In this document: piece by piece, positions 35,824 through 46,400 of the stretch | Layout of the letters: every line of letters begins with the position of its first letter | Position numbering within the stretch: position 1 is the first letter of the stretch | Assembly: GCF_009728465.1 (NCBI RefSeq) | Contig: NZ_WOCD01000001.1 | Coordinates: 496,001 to 560,000 of the forward strand | Length of the DNA stretch: 64,000 nucleotides | Reading direction: 5' to 3' | DNA from: Psychrosphaera haliotis | GTDB lineage: Bacteria > Pseudomonadota > Gammaproteobacteria > Enterobacterales > Alteromonadaceae | Program-made: the position numbers and the translations under genes | Notes under the pieces: generated by a model | What the model was told of the DNA's origin: nothing | Database searches by the model: none | What the model saw: only the letters and a program-made list of their open reading frames with translations

Positions 35824-38626
35824 AAATACTTAGCTTTTATTTGCTCTAGTTGTGTTGAAGTCTTGTCACTCTTAAACGTGTATTGAGATATTTTTCTCTC
35901 TGCTAGTTTAAACTCTTTGTTCGCATAAAGTGCTTCAACATAATTAACAAATACACTGTCGGTATTGTGAGTGTTTTTATCTGCTATTGCGGCGGTTAAG
36001 TGTTTAAGTGCAGCTTCAGCATTACCAAGTTTTAATTCTATTGTACCTAAGGTATCTAGTACGCGGCCGTCATTCGGTTTCATCTCTTTGGCTTTTTCTG
36101 CATGTTTTAGTGCTTGAGAGTAATTTTTTGCCTCAGAGTATAGGTAAGCTAAATTATTATGGGCAACAAAGTTTAGGTCATTTAACGCGATGACCTTTTT
36201 ATAGTGTTCTATTGCTTCATTTTCATTTCTTGATGTTTGCAGTTGCGCATAACGAAGTGTGTTTAACTCATCCTTCGGAAACTTCTCTATATGTGTCTTT
36301 GTTGCACTTAAGGCTGCATCAACACCTTGATAACGAGCAATTGCATTTATCATCCAGTTCGCATTCATAGACGACGGGTTGGCTTTATACGCATCGGTTA
36401 AGTTTAATACCGCATTGCCTAAATCATTTTCTGCTAGTTGCAAAATACCTATGGTGGTTTTAAGTAACGGTAACGACTTAACTTGCTCCGGCAATTTATC
36501 AACCTTAGCTTTTGCAAGTTTGAATTGGCCAGTTCTTGCTAAAAGGTAAGCGTGCAAACCTCGAATCTCAAGATTGTTTCCACCTATTTGGTTTTCATAA
36601 CTTTGCGCTAACTCAATCGCTTTTTTAAACTCTCCTGAACCATCATAAAGCTTAATCATGCCGATGATTGCTTTAGGATCATTAGGTTGTGCTTGGTACC
36701 ACTCTTGGTATAACGCCTTAGTTTTGTCAAAATTCGCAGTTTTAATGTAGCTATTTGCAAGTAATTCCCAGTACGGCGCTGGTTTGTTATTTAAGCGTTT
36801 AGCATTTTCAAATGCTTTAACCGAGCCAGAAAAGTCTTGTTCAGCTACCTGTAATCGCCCTAGCGTTACATGGAAAATACTATTGTTCGGATTGTTTTCT
36901 ATTAGCTTTTCTAAATGCGCCGTCATTGTTTGTGGCTGCTTTAATACTCTAGACAACAAATAGTGTTTAGTAATCGCTGGTAAAAACGTAGGTGAAGTCA
37001 CTAGTAACTTATCTAGTTCAGCCAACATATTTTGTTTTTGTAAATCAGTCTTAAGCGGCGATAGTTCTATTAACTGAAATTTTATAATGCTATTTTCAGG
37101 TTCAACTTTAAGTCCCGATTCCAATGCTGACCTTGCGCGATCAAAATCACCTTGAATAGCGTTTATTTTAGCTTCCAACATCCAGCCTTTAACTTCGCTT
37201 TCTTGGCTTTCTTTCCACTTTTTGGCAATCTCTAGTGCTTTGTCATATTGACTAGTGGATATATAGGCTTGCACTAAAGTAACTTCTAACTGTTCCTTAT
37301 TTACCGGGGTTTCTGTGGCACTATCTTGCCCCATTTCCGCTAGCGCTTGCTCTAAATCTACAATACCTGAAACGTCATTTAACGATAACTTTAATGTTGC
37401 AACACCGGCTCTTGCTGCCGCAGACTCAAGCTCGTCAGGCTGTTTGTTTAAAACGTCTTTTGCTTTATTTATTTCACCATCTCTTAATAGTGCTTGTCCT
37501 AAACCAGCTAGCAGTCCCGCATCATCTTCACTAATATTATCAAACATTTTTACAGTTTCATTGGCGTCCAATGAGCGACCAAGTCGAATTTGTGCATCCG
37601 CTAACATTCTTAGTGCTGGATGATCCGCTTTTAGTAAACTCGCGACTAGTGTTAGGTGCGACTCACTTTTTTCGAAGTCTTGTGTCATGTAGCTACTAAC
37701 ACCTGCAACTAATCGAGTCGAAGAGTCTTCTGGGTTGATGGCTAAGGATCGTTCTGCATAATCCAATGCCTCTTTGTAGTTTTTATCTTGCATTAATGCT
37801 GTTGACTTTATTTGCAGCAATATTGGCTGTTTTGGATACGTAGCTAAAAGATCGTCTACTATGACTTCCGCTTTATTTGGCTGGCCAAGATCACTGTATA
37901 ACTGTGCAAGTACGTACTTAACTTCAGGCTCATCAGGATAGGCAGAAACATACTCTTCATAGGTTTGAGCAGCGGCTTCTGGTTTCTGTAAACGCAGTTG
38001 CAAGTTTGCTTTAATTTTTAAAGCGTCTTGCTGATTTTTATATCGCTCTAGAATTTCATTTAATTGGCCAATGGCTCCATCAAATTCACTTTTTAAATAA
38101 GATCATAAACAAATGCCAACTTACTGTATGGCCCACCACCTGATATGCCTTTAAGTTCATCTATCATGGCGTTTGCTTTCGCGTCATTACCCGCCTTAAC
38201 ATAGGCTTGGATTTGATAAAATTTGAGTTCAGCTAAATCTTTTGGTTTTAAACCTTTTGCTTTGCTGGTTAGTTTAAAGAGTGACTTATTTGTGCCGTTT
38301 TTTTGATAAACCTTCGATAATAATGGAATAACTTCATTGGCAGCGTAACCATAGTCTAATGCACGCTCTAGCTCTTTTTCAGCGAATGAGTATTGTTTTA
38401 AATCCAGGTAGACTTTTCCTAATAGAAAACGCGCACTTGCTTCATTTGGCTCTTGTTTAATGGCATTTTTTAGCTCAATTATAGCGGTTTTATAATCTTT
38501 GTTTTCCAGTGATTTATTTGCAGAATCTACATATTCCGCACTCGTTTTATCACCACAACCAACCAATGCGGTTGCTACAATTGCGCTTGCTGCCAAGTTA
38601 ATTATTTTTTTATTCACAATAGTCAT
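35820..38626 (-). pseudogene. prsT: PrsT-like TPR-repeat lipoprotein of the exosortase/PEP-CTERM group, one frameshift
   Basis: Large TPR protein broken by one shift. The first frame (from ATG at 38626) has a lipobox (ALVGC, Cys24) and early TPRs and ends after YSKLAFVYDLI at about 38093. The second (to 35820) continues with KSEFDGAIGQLNEILERYKNQ and some twenty more TPR-like helical pairs. The break lies in ATTTAAAAAG around 38093-38100 and is cured by one base, giving 2808 bases and 935 residues, the usual size of PrsT, the TPR lipoprotein found with XrtA-type exopolysaccharide/PEP-CTERM clusters. No exosortase or PEP-CTERM protein is in this window. The stop overlaps glsA (ATGA). Confidence 0.8.
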
Positions 38627-38755
38627 CCAGTATTTAAAACATTCCTTCCCACAGGTTAATCTCTCAGGCCATATTCCTCAATAGAAAAGTATTTATTATT
38701 GCTATTAATTCCGCTAGGTTAAGGACAGTTTTTAAACAAACCAAGGAATCGAGTT

Positions 38756-40141
38756 ATGCTACCAAAAACTAAAAGCGGTGCATGGTTACTAAAATGTACT
38801 TTCACGTTTTTATTTTTATTCAATGCATCTGCTGTTAATGCATCTCCACAACAAGGTGAAAAAACTAAAGATTCAAACCTCAGTCCTAAAATATTTAAAA
38901 TGCAAAAACGGGCAGCCATTATTGACGCTTTGCTATTAGATAAATTGGAAAATACATTGCCAAGTTTAATGCGCCGCTCTGGCATTGACATGTGGGTTTT
39001 GATTTCCAGGGAATATAACGAGGACCCAGTTCTTAAAACCATGCTACCTGCCACATGGATAAACGCCAGACGCCGAACTATCTTGGTGCTGTTTGACAAC
39101 GGTAAAAGTGTTGAACGTTATGCAGTAGCGCGATACGGCGTTAGCAACCTATTTGAAAAATCTTGGGACAAAGAAAAAACACCTGATCAATGGCAAGGAT
39201 TAGTTGGTCTAATTCAAAGCAAAAACCCTAAGGCGATTGGAATAAACCAAAGCACTCACTTTGCTTTAGCCGACGGCCTGACTGTCACAGATAAATCTGA
39301 GTTTGTAGATGCCTTACCAAGCAACTTAAAGTCCAAAGTAACCAGCGCAGAAAACTTAGCCGTTGCTTGGTTAGAAACTCGTACCGCAAAAGAAATGCAA
39401 TATTACCCAGCACTGATAAAGATAGGTCATAACATTATTGCTAAAGCGTTCTCAAATAGCGTGGTTAAACCTGGCATAACCTCAACAGACGACGTTGTCT
39501 GGTGGCTAAGAAATGAGAGCCGACGTTTGGGTTTAACTAACTGGTTTCATCCAACCGTTTCAATTCAACGCAGTGACAATGAAAGCTTTGACCAGCTAAA
39601 GGCTTTTAGCGATCGCCCGGCTGGACAAATTATTCAACGTGGCGACCTACTTCATGTTGATTTTGGCGTCACGTATTTGAGACTAAATACTGATCAGCAA
39701 CAACATGCTTATGTATTAAAGGCCGGTGAAACAGATGCTCCTGACTATTTAAAACAAGCTCTTAAAAATGGCAACCGAGTTCAAGATATATTTACCGGTG
39801 AATTTGCACTAGGCAGAACGGGTAACGAGATATTAAAAGCGGCAAGAGAGAAATCAATTACTGGAGGCTTAAAACCTGCCATTTATACACACCCAATTGG
39901 ATACCATGGACATGCTGCAGGACCAACAATTGGTATGTGGGATGCTCAAGGTGGCGTGCCGGTTAGAGGTGATTATCCTCTTTATGAAAATACCGCTTAT
40001 TCTATTGAATTAAATGCTGCGACGTTTATTTCACAGTGGAATAAAGAAATTAGGATCATGTTAGAAGAAGAAGCATTTTTTGATGGTAAGAAAGTCAAAT
40101 ACCTAGACGGCCGTCAAACCAAGTTTCACTTGATTAAGTGA
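38756..40141 (+). CDS. Exported M24-family metallopeptidase (Xaa-Pro aminopeptidase-like)
   Basis: 461-residue predicted periplasmic or secreted peptidase with the pita-bread fold. The ATG at 38756 follows AAGGA and gives a signal peptide (hydrophobic core at about 14-28, cleavage near VNA-SPQQ). After a creatinase-like N-terminal domain the metal site is recognisable: Asp in LHVDFGVTYLRLNTDQQQ (two aspartates), His in THPIGYHGHAAGP, Glu in YSIELNA, and the last Glu in MLEEEAFF. Substrate would be peptides, but specificity is unknown. It is divergent from prsT and convergent with the acyl-CoA ligase; repeats and hairpins fill the 3' side. Confidence 0.86.
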   Translation: MLPKTKSGAWLLKCTFTFLFLFNASAVNASPQQGEKTKDSNLSPKIFKMQKRAAIIDALLLDKLENTLPSLMRRSGIDMWVLISREYNEDPVLKTMLPATWINARRRTILVLFDNGKSVERYAVARYGVSNLFEKSWDKEKTPDQWQGLVGLIQSKNPKAIGINQSTHFALADGLTVTDKSEFVDALPSNLKSKVTSAENLAVAWLETRTAKEMQYYPALIKIGHNIIAKAFSNSVVKPGITSTDDVVWWLRNESRRLGLTNWFHPTVSIQRSDNESFDQLKAFSDRPAGQIIQRGDLLHVDFGVTYLRLNTDQQQHAYVLKAGETDAPDYLKQALKNGNRVQDIFTGEFALGRTGNEILKAAREKSITGGLKPAIYTHPIGYHGHAAGPTIGMWDAQGGVPVRGDYPLYENTAYSIELNAATFISQWNKEIRIMLEEEAFFDGKKVKYLDGRQTKFHLIK

Positions 40142-40157
40142 TTAAATGATTAAATGT

Positions 40158-40232
40158 ATTTTTGATTTTTGATTTTTGATTCTTGATTTTTGATTCTTGA
40201 TTCTTGATTCTTGATTCTTGATTCTTGATTCT
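40158..40232. repeat. Ten-unit tandem 7-bp repeat
   Basis: The G of each unit falls at 40164, 40171, 40178 and so on to 40227 without interruption: ten units of GATTTTT or GATTCTT. The first, second and fourth units carry the T-rich version and the rest the C version. It lies in the convergent gap, 17 bases after the M24 peptidase stop. Polymerase slippage is the likely origin. Confidence 0.9.
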
Positions 40233-40284
40233 ATCAAGGCAATATTCATTTAACCCTAAATGAAAAAACTGAATGAAATAAAAA

Positions 40285-40342
40285 CCTTGTTTTACTCAGG
40301 TTAGCCACGCTTGTAAGTGAGGCTAGCTGAAATAAAACAAGG
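40285..40342. terminator. Long inverted repeat between convergent genes
   Basis: CCTTGTTTTA and TAAAACAAGG are perfect outer arms; the inner arms (GTTAGCC, GGCTAGC) pair with small mismatches around a loop of about 14 bases. A second perfect 9-base hairpin (GCTAAGCAA/TTGCTTAGC) sits at 40362-40389. Either could stop transcription of the convergent genes, although there is no classical T run after the stems. A small mobile palindromic element is an alternative. Confidence 0.5.
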
Positions 40343-40425
40343 ACAATGACGATATTTAGTCGCTAAGCAACGAAGCTTAATTGCTTAGCAATAACGTTTA
40401 GTTGCAACGCAGTTAAGTACAGAAA

Positions 40426-42033
40426 CTAAAGGTACAATTTACGAAGTTCCTTCTTATCTAGCTTTCCAGTAGCTGTATGCGGAAGCTCATTTACAAACGT
40501 AACTTGCTGTGGAATACACCATTTCGCCGTTTTGCCTTCAAAACTAGCAATAAGTTCTTGCTCAGTTATTTCAGCATTCTCCATCTTCACTGCAAATATA
40601 GCAGGACGCTCTGTCCATTTAGGATCAGGAATACCAATAACCGCGGCTTCTAAAATACTCGGATGATCACTTGCAATGTTTTCTAACTCTATAGAGCTAA
40701 TCCACTCGCCACCAGACTTGATAACATCTTTAGAGCGGTCAGTGACCGTCATGTAGCTATGCTCATCGAACGTTACTACATCGCCTGTTGAAAACCAGCC
40801 ATCGTGATCGTGCGCGTCGGATTCAATTTGGTTAAAATAGCTACTGCAAACCCAAGCACCTTTCACCTTTAAGTTACCAGATGCTTCGCCGTCCCACGGC
40901 AACTCATTGTCTTCATCATCAACAATTTTCATTTCAACGCCATACACAGGCAAGCCTTGTTTTACGCGTATTTTATCCAATTGTTGCTCATCCAGTTTTA
41001 ACAACTCAGGCTTCATTACATTTATTGTGCCTAGAGGACTTAACTCAGTCATGCCCCAAGCATGTTGCATTTCTACGCCATACTCTGCAAAACCTTTCAT
41101 TAAACCAAGTGGACAAGCCGCACCACCAACAATAAATCGCTTAACGGACGCAATCGTTTCATTTGACTGTTTTAAGTAATTTAATAAGGCTAACCAAACA
41201 GTTGGAACGCCTGCAGACATAGTGACGTTTTCAGTATTAATCAAATTGGTTAATGTTTTGCCATCCGCCATCTTGTTGCCTGGAAATACTAATTTAGCTC
41301 CGGACATTGGACACGCGTACGGTAATCCCCACGCATTCACATGGAACATAGGCACAATAGGCATGATAACTTCATTGTTGCCAATTGACATGCTGTTAGG
41401 CATCGAGATACTAAAACTATGTAATACCGTTGAACGGTGGCTATAAAGCACACCTTTTGGATTCCCTGTGGTACCTGACGTATAACAAAGCGAGCTTGCT
41501 GCTTGGTCATCTAGCTCTGGGTATTCAAAGCTGTCAGGCTCATCAGAAATAAGTGTTTCGTAAGCAATAAGCTCTAAATCAGATGCAGGTAAGTCCTGCT
41601 CGTCACATAATACAACAATGGCCTTTAAATCCGGCAAGGCGTGTTTCACTGCCTCAAGGGCGGGCAATAACGTTTTATCAACAAAAATCACCTTATCTTC
41701 AGCATGATGGAGTATATATTCTAGCTGCTCTGAGTAGAGCCTTGGGTTTATGGTGTGACAAACAAAGCCTGAACAGGAAATTGCGTAATAGAGTTCAAAA
41801 TGACGGTGGTCATTCCATGCTATCGTAGCAACCCGGTCGCTGCGTTTTAGCCCCATTTTACTGAGTGCATTAGCAAGCTTATCAACACGTTTGAAGGCCT
41901 CTTTGTAAGTGTATCTAAATCGGTCGTGATCGTGTGTCACTGAGACAATTTCTACATTACCATACACTTTTTTAGCGTAAGACATGATTGAATTAATGGT
42001 AAGATCTGCATTCATCATAGCGCCAGCTAACAT
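40426..42033 (-). CDS. Fatty-acid/acyl-CoA ligase, AMP-forming (AlkK/DmdB-like)
   Basis: 535-residue acyl-activating enzyme that adenylates a carboxylic acid and transfers it to CoA. The ATP motif is YTSGTTGNPKG at residues 184-194; further conserved parts are GWFSTGDV, the hinge DRSKDVIKSGGEWIS, and the C-terminal lysine motif TATGKLDKKEL. The opening (MLAGAMMNADLTINSI) and the length are those of medium/long-chain ligases of the AlkK type, a group that also contains the methylmercaptopropionate-CoA ligase DmdB; the sequence alone does not separate these. AAGGAG lies before the ATG. It appears monocistronic. Confidence 0.9.
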   Translation of the reverse strand: MLAGAMMNADLTINSIMSYAKKVYGNVEIVSVTHDHDRFRYTYKEAFKRVDKLANALSKMGLKRSDRVATIAWNDHRHFELYYAISCSGFVCHTINPRLYSEQLEYILHHAEDKVIFVDKTLLPALEAVKHALPDLKAIVVLCDEQDLPASDLELIAYETLISDEPDSFEYPELDDQAASSLCYTSGTTGNPKGVLYSHRSTVLHSFSISMPNSMSIGNNEVIMPIVPMFHVNAWGLPYACPMSGAKLVFPGNKMADGKTLTNLINTENVTMSAGVPTVWLALLNYLKQSNETIASVKRFIVGGAACPLGLMKGFAEYGVEMQHAWGMTELSPLGTINVMKPELLKLDEQQLDKIRVKQGLPVYGVEMKIVDDEDNELPWDGEASGNLKVKGAWVCSSYFNQIESDAHDHDGWFSTGDVVTFDEHSYMTVTDRSKDVIKSGGEWISSIELENIASDHPSILEAAVIGIPDPKWTERPAIFAVKMENAEITEQELIASFEGKTAKWCIPQQVTFVNELPHTATGKLDKKELRKLYL

Positions 42034-42142
42034 ACGGGCTCCTTATTATTTTAATCCGTTAACAATAACTTACGCGTATTAAACTAACTTGTCACCTATA
42101 CTAGTTAACCTTTGACTTCTAAAATTGTAACTCTAACGAGTT

Positions 42143-43303
42143 TTAAAACTTTAAATTTGCAGACAATGACAGTGAGAAGGTTTTTGCATCAGAAATATCT
42201 AAGTTATCTGTCATAACAAGGCCTTCAAACCAGCTATTTGAATAACTAACTTGAATTGCCTTATTTTTAATATCATAACCAGACGTAATAACTCCTTGTG
42301 CAATATCAAAACCGGCCCCGAGTACTATACTAGTATTTAAATCCCTTTTGTTTATCGCCAATAAATATTCAATATCATCTTTAGCATAGGAAGCGGTTAA
42401 AGAGATACTTTTAGGCAAGTCCCACGAAAATGGCTTTTCCGACTCAACGCCAGAATATGCTGGGTTAAACCTAAGAATATTGTCCTCATCTCGATATGTA
42501 GTCGAGCTACTTAAAGTTCCTGAGCTATAACCTAAATGATCAAAATCAAACTTTGAAAACAAGTCAATAATATCTAATCCTAAAATAAGGTTTTCAGTTG
42601 GTTGCCAATTTATAACTAGATCCCATGTTTTGCCGGTTCCTTCACCCCAATCAGCATCGATTTGTCTTTTTAATAGATTTTTGTAGGAGTACCACTCTTC
42701 AAGTTGAGCAACCCCCGTTACTGTCCCCTCCGATACAACGTCACCTAATAAACGGCTATTCCTAATCGTAGTAGGCCTCCAAACACCAAAGTAATTGGTT
42801 ATTGAGAACGTCTTAATTGGCTGCCACATATAACCAAGTTTGATTCCTTTGGCTTGTAACTTCCTATAATGAATATTTAAGTCATAGGCAGACTTAATTG
42901 AGGGGAAAGACGTTTTTGTATATTGGTAAAGCGTAGCTGAGGATTCGTTTGTAGTTAAAAAATGATCGTTACGGGTTTCATAAACAAATCGCCAATTTTT
43001 AACTCCTAATTCAATTCCAATTTTACTCTGAGATAATCCAAAATCTGAATTTTTACTAACTCCGCCTTCCCAATCATCCTTCAAGATGTCACTAATAGGT
43101 TGAATATTGGTTGTGTTAAAACTAGTAGCGTAGCTTTTAATGTAAGTCTGGCTTTTATCCTGTTCGAATTGAGAGTTTGAGCTAACGTTGTTGCTATATG
43201 ATAAGGCGCTATTTGATAAGGCACTAGTTGAAAAAACGAAAGAAAAAACGGTAACTGAAAAGCAAATTTTCTTTAAAAGTGTACAAACGGAAAGTATTGT
43301 CAT
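42143..43303 (-). CDS. Unrecognised outer-membrane beta-barrel protein
   Basis: 386 residues, no family recognised. A signal-like hydrophobic N-terminus (residues 8-28) is followed by Ser/Asn-rich sequence to about residue 60, then regularly spaced amphipathic strands with aromatic ends (WRFVYETR, FSITNYFGVW, WDLVINWQ, IQVSYSNSWF), and the chain ends FSLSLSANLKF with a terminal Phe. This pattern fits an outer-membrane barrel of perhaps 14-16 strands. It lies downstream of two paralogous large lipoproteins in the same direction but behind a terminator, so it likely has its own promoter. Function unknown. Confidence 0.65.
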   Translation of the reverse strand: MTILSVCTLLKKICFSVTVFSFVFSTSALSNSALSYSNNVSSNSQFEQDKSQTYIKSYATSFNTTNIQPISDILKDDWEGGVSKNSDFGLSQSKIGIELGVKNWRFVYETRNDHFLTTNESSATLYQYTKTSFPSIKSAYDLNIHYRKLQAKGIKLGYMWQPIKTFSITNYFGVWRPTTIRNSRLLGDVVSEGTVTGVAQLEEWYSYKNLLKRQIDADWGEGTGKTWDLVINWQPTENLILGLDIIDLFSKFDFDHLGYSSGTLSSSTTYRDEDNILRFNPAYSGVESEKPFSWDLPKSISLTASYAKDDIEYLLAINKRDLNTSIVLGAGFDIAQGVITSGYDIKNKAIQVSYSNSWFEGLVMTDNLDISDAKTFSLSLSANLKF

Positions 43304-43341
43304 TGTGCTATCAAACTGCTTAATTTTATTGTTTTAATATT

Positions 43342-43375
43342 AAAAAAACGCCACTTAGATAAACTAAGTGGCGTT
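43342..43375 (-). terminator. Terminator after lipoprotein gene 1
   Basis: Read on the minus strand, AACGCCACTTAG and CTAAGTGGCGTT form a near-perfect 12-base stem with a five-base loop, followed by a run of T. It lies 68 bases after the stop of the gene ending at 43443. The plus-strand side has fewer T. Confidence 0.88.
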
Positions 43376-43442
43376 TATAACTTCAATTTAACTTTATAAT
43401 CCTACACCCAAAGAATTAAATAAATCAATGGGTTCGCAATCA

Positions 43443-46400
43443 TTATAGAGTTTCAATCGTACCATCTTCATCGTTATAACGAATTAAGATGGTAGAGCCG
43501 CGTTTAATGATCTCGCCGCCTAATATAGCATCTGAGCCAACAGTTATTGTTCCAATGACAACATCCACACCTTCGTCGCCATCTTCACCATCATCACTCA
43601 TGCGTAATACAACGCCTTCTGCATTTGTGGCAATAATAGAGTCAGTGTCCATCGATTCTACCATTACTTTAAATGAGCGTTGTGCTTCAGCTTCTGGTGT
43701 TTTGTAGGATAAGGCTAATGCAAACTGGCCATCTTCAAAGCCAGTTCTTTCGCCCGACAACATGACGCTTACTTCATAATCTTGCAGTACCACATCAACC
43801 GATAATGATGCCGCTAAATCAAGGTATGTATCTTCACTTTCAAGGCCGTCCGTATTATCCGGTTCAACCAAATAAACGTCATAGCTCTTAGAGCCACCTG
43901 GATTAAATACATCGGCATCTAAGGACTCATCCATTAATTCGAAACGAGATATGTAGCCTAGACCATCTATCACTCGCCATTCAAATTGTGTTACGTAACC
44001 CCTATATGATTCGAAACGATTTTCATGGAGCCTCTTGACGATAGATGAAGCAGAGTTGGACTCACCTAAGTGTGCAAATAGCGAAACACCCCAGTCGCTT
44101 CTATATTCCATGTCTAATACATTGAAATTATGGCTGTACCATTCGGTTACTAAATTGCCTTCGTAATCAACTAGTTGATTATTTTCATTAAACTTCTCTC
44201 CATAATAAGCTTTTATTACCCATTCAGAGTCGCTTATCTCACCATCTTGGTTGGAGTCTACTGATTCAACTTCGTATTTAGCTGCACTGGTCCATGCCTC
44301 GTTTGAGTACACGTCTGCTTGTTCAAACTTAAATACATAACGTTCTGAGTCATCTTCTAGTACTTCTTTAAACGTAGAAATAGATACTAATTTATTTGAG
44401 ATATCACTCGTGAACTCAGATGTATACCTAAACGTTCCATCTTCAGCTTCAGTAGACATAACTGACAATTGAGGTCCACCATCAACGATAATGCTAAACT
44501 CTGAATCATCGCTTGCCACTGATAACGTCATTGCATCTTCCATTAGCGGCTGTGCTAAATAACCTTTAACACCAAAATTCTCAACACCGGCCTCTATAGA
44601 CCGCAAATCAGATTCATCTGATATTAGAATACCGATTTCCGATTCCCATATGTCATAAACACGCTGGTTGTCTATAATGCCAAAGTTTGATTTAAATGAA
44701 TCAAGTGCACTGTTATAACCTTCTTCATCAAATTGACCTAAGCCAACAAATTCATCAAAGATATTTGAAGAATTTACGCCCGTTATAGAATCAATAATTT
44801 GCTCATACTCGCCATCAGGCGCATCAATACCACCATTTTCATCAAAGTAATCTGCTAACGCTAACTCACCCTCAATCGACTCATCGCGATGCAAGATAGA
44901 TTTAACTTCCTCAAATTTATCGATAACACCATCACCATCTGTATCTAGCTCTTTGAAAATAGATGAGTAAATATAGCGATACGGGTCATTAAGTTCACTC
45001 GTAATAACATAGTTGTATCTAACTTCTCGTAACACTAGCCCTTCTGGTGTTGTGTTTGTAAGGAACTTAACTTCTGTAAGATATTCATATCTTTTTTCAT
45101 CACTGTTTAGTTCAAAGCCTAAATTAATGTGACGCCCTTGATCGGCTGTAAGGTCATTAAAGGTATATTCATAGGTTTCTACACTTTCAAAGTAATTTGC
45201 ATTCTTTTGATAGGTTACTAAGTCTTCGTCCTCTGAAACGCTTATTGTAAAAATAGGCTCCTCTAACAAAGTTCCTATTCCTTCCTGAAATCCAGCAGGC
45301 GCAAACGTTGCAGCTTCGTTTACATTTAATGCTAAAGTTGCTGTGATGCTCTGTCCTTCTGCCGTAGAAAACATTCCTGAAAAAGTAACTGACTCAGGTA
45401 TTGGCTTTTGCTCATTTTCAGGGTAATAAAGTGGTCTATCGTCCAAAACATATGTTTGCCACTGCCCTACCCTGAAATATTCATCTTTAATTGTTGGTAC
45501 GCTAACCATAACTAAATCTGCACCTAGTTTGCCTTCAAAAGTAACTGGATTTGTAACTGCTTCAGTTGCTTTTTGAGCAATAACAAGAGAAAGCTCTAAT
45601 CCACCGCCTTTGATTTCAGCGTCGGTATCACCATTCTCTAGCTGCTCTTCAGTTACCGTTTCTGTTAACTCTATGTAAACATGACTAGTGTCTGCAATTT
45701 CCAATGACGCTCCAGCTGTTTCCATAAGTCCAGATAAACTCAGGTCAACACGGTCTCCCGCATCGTTTAACGACAATGATAAATCAACTTTTAATACTTC
45801 AGAATCACTACCTACTGCATCAACACTAAAGTTATAATCATCTTCGTCCATCACTAACGTACCAGTAACGCCAGATTCAACTCCTAATTCTTGAGCTAAA
45901 TCAAATGTTGTTTGGCTGCCCACGTCTCGCATACTAATGTCAGTAACAGTCTCAGAAATAAGGGATAACAGGGTAAAATTATCACCTTCTAACTCAACCA
46001 TCAGCTCCGCGTCTTCAATTAATTCTAGAAGCGCGTCGCCTTCAGCTTTTATTTCTTGATTTGATGAATGATCTTTATCGAATAGATTGGCGAATACACG
46101 GACATCTTGCACCATGCCTTTAGCTTTCGCGACTGCATCATCCTCAGTAACCTCTTCAGACTCAGAGTCAGTTCTGCCATCTTCTCCAGCTACAAGTATT
46201 TGGTTTTCTGATTCATTTTCTAATACATTTTGAGTTTGATTTAATTCTTCAATAGCAGCTGAGCCATTTTCAATTGTATCGTCGTTCGCAATTATTTCAG
46301 CTACAACTGAGGCTGTTTCTGCAGCAGCGTCTAAAATTTCTGTAATGCTAAACTCAAAATCGCCTTCTCCATCTGCGACAACAAGCAGATCACCGTCATT

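Noticed and set aside
35820-38626. Exosortase/PEP-CTERM system in the window
   Set aside because: Only the PrsT-like protein is present; no exosortase and no PEP-CTERM tail was seen in any product.
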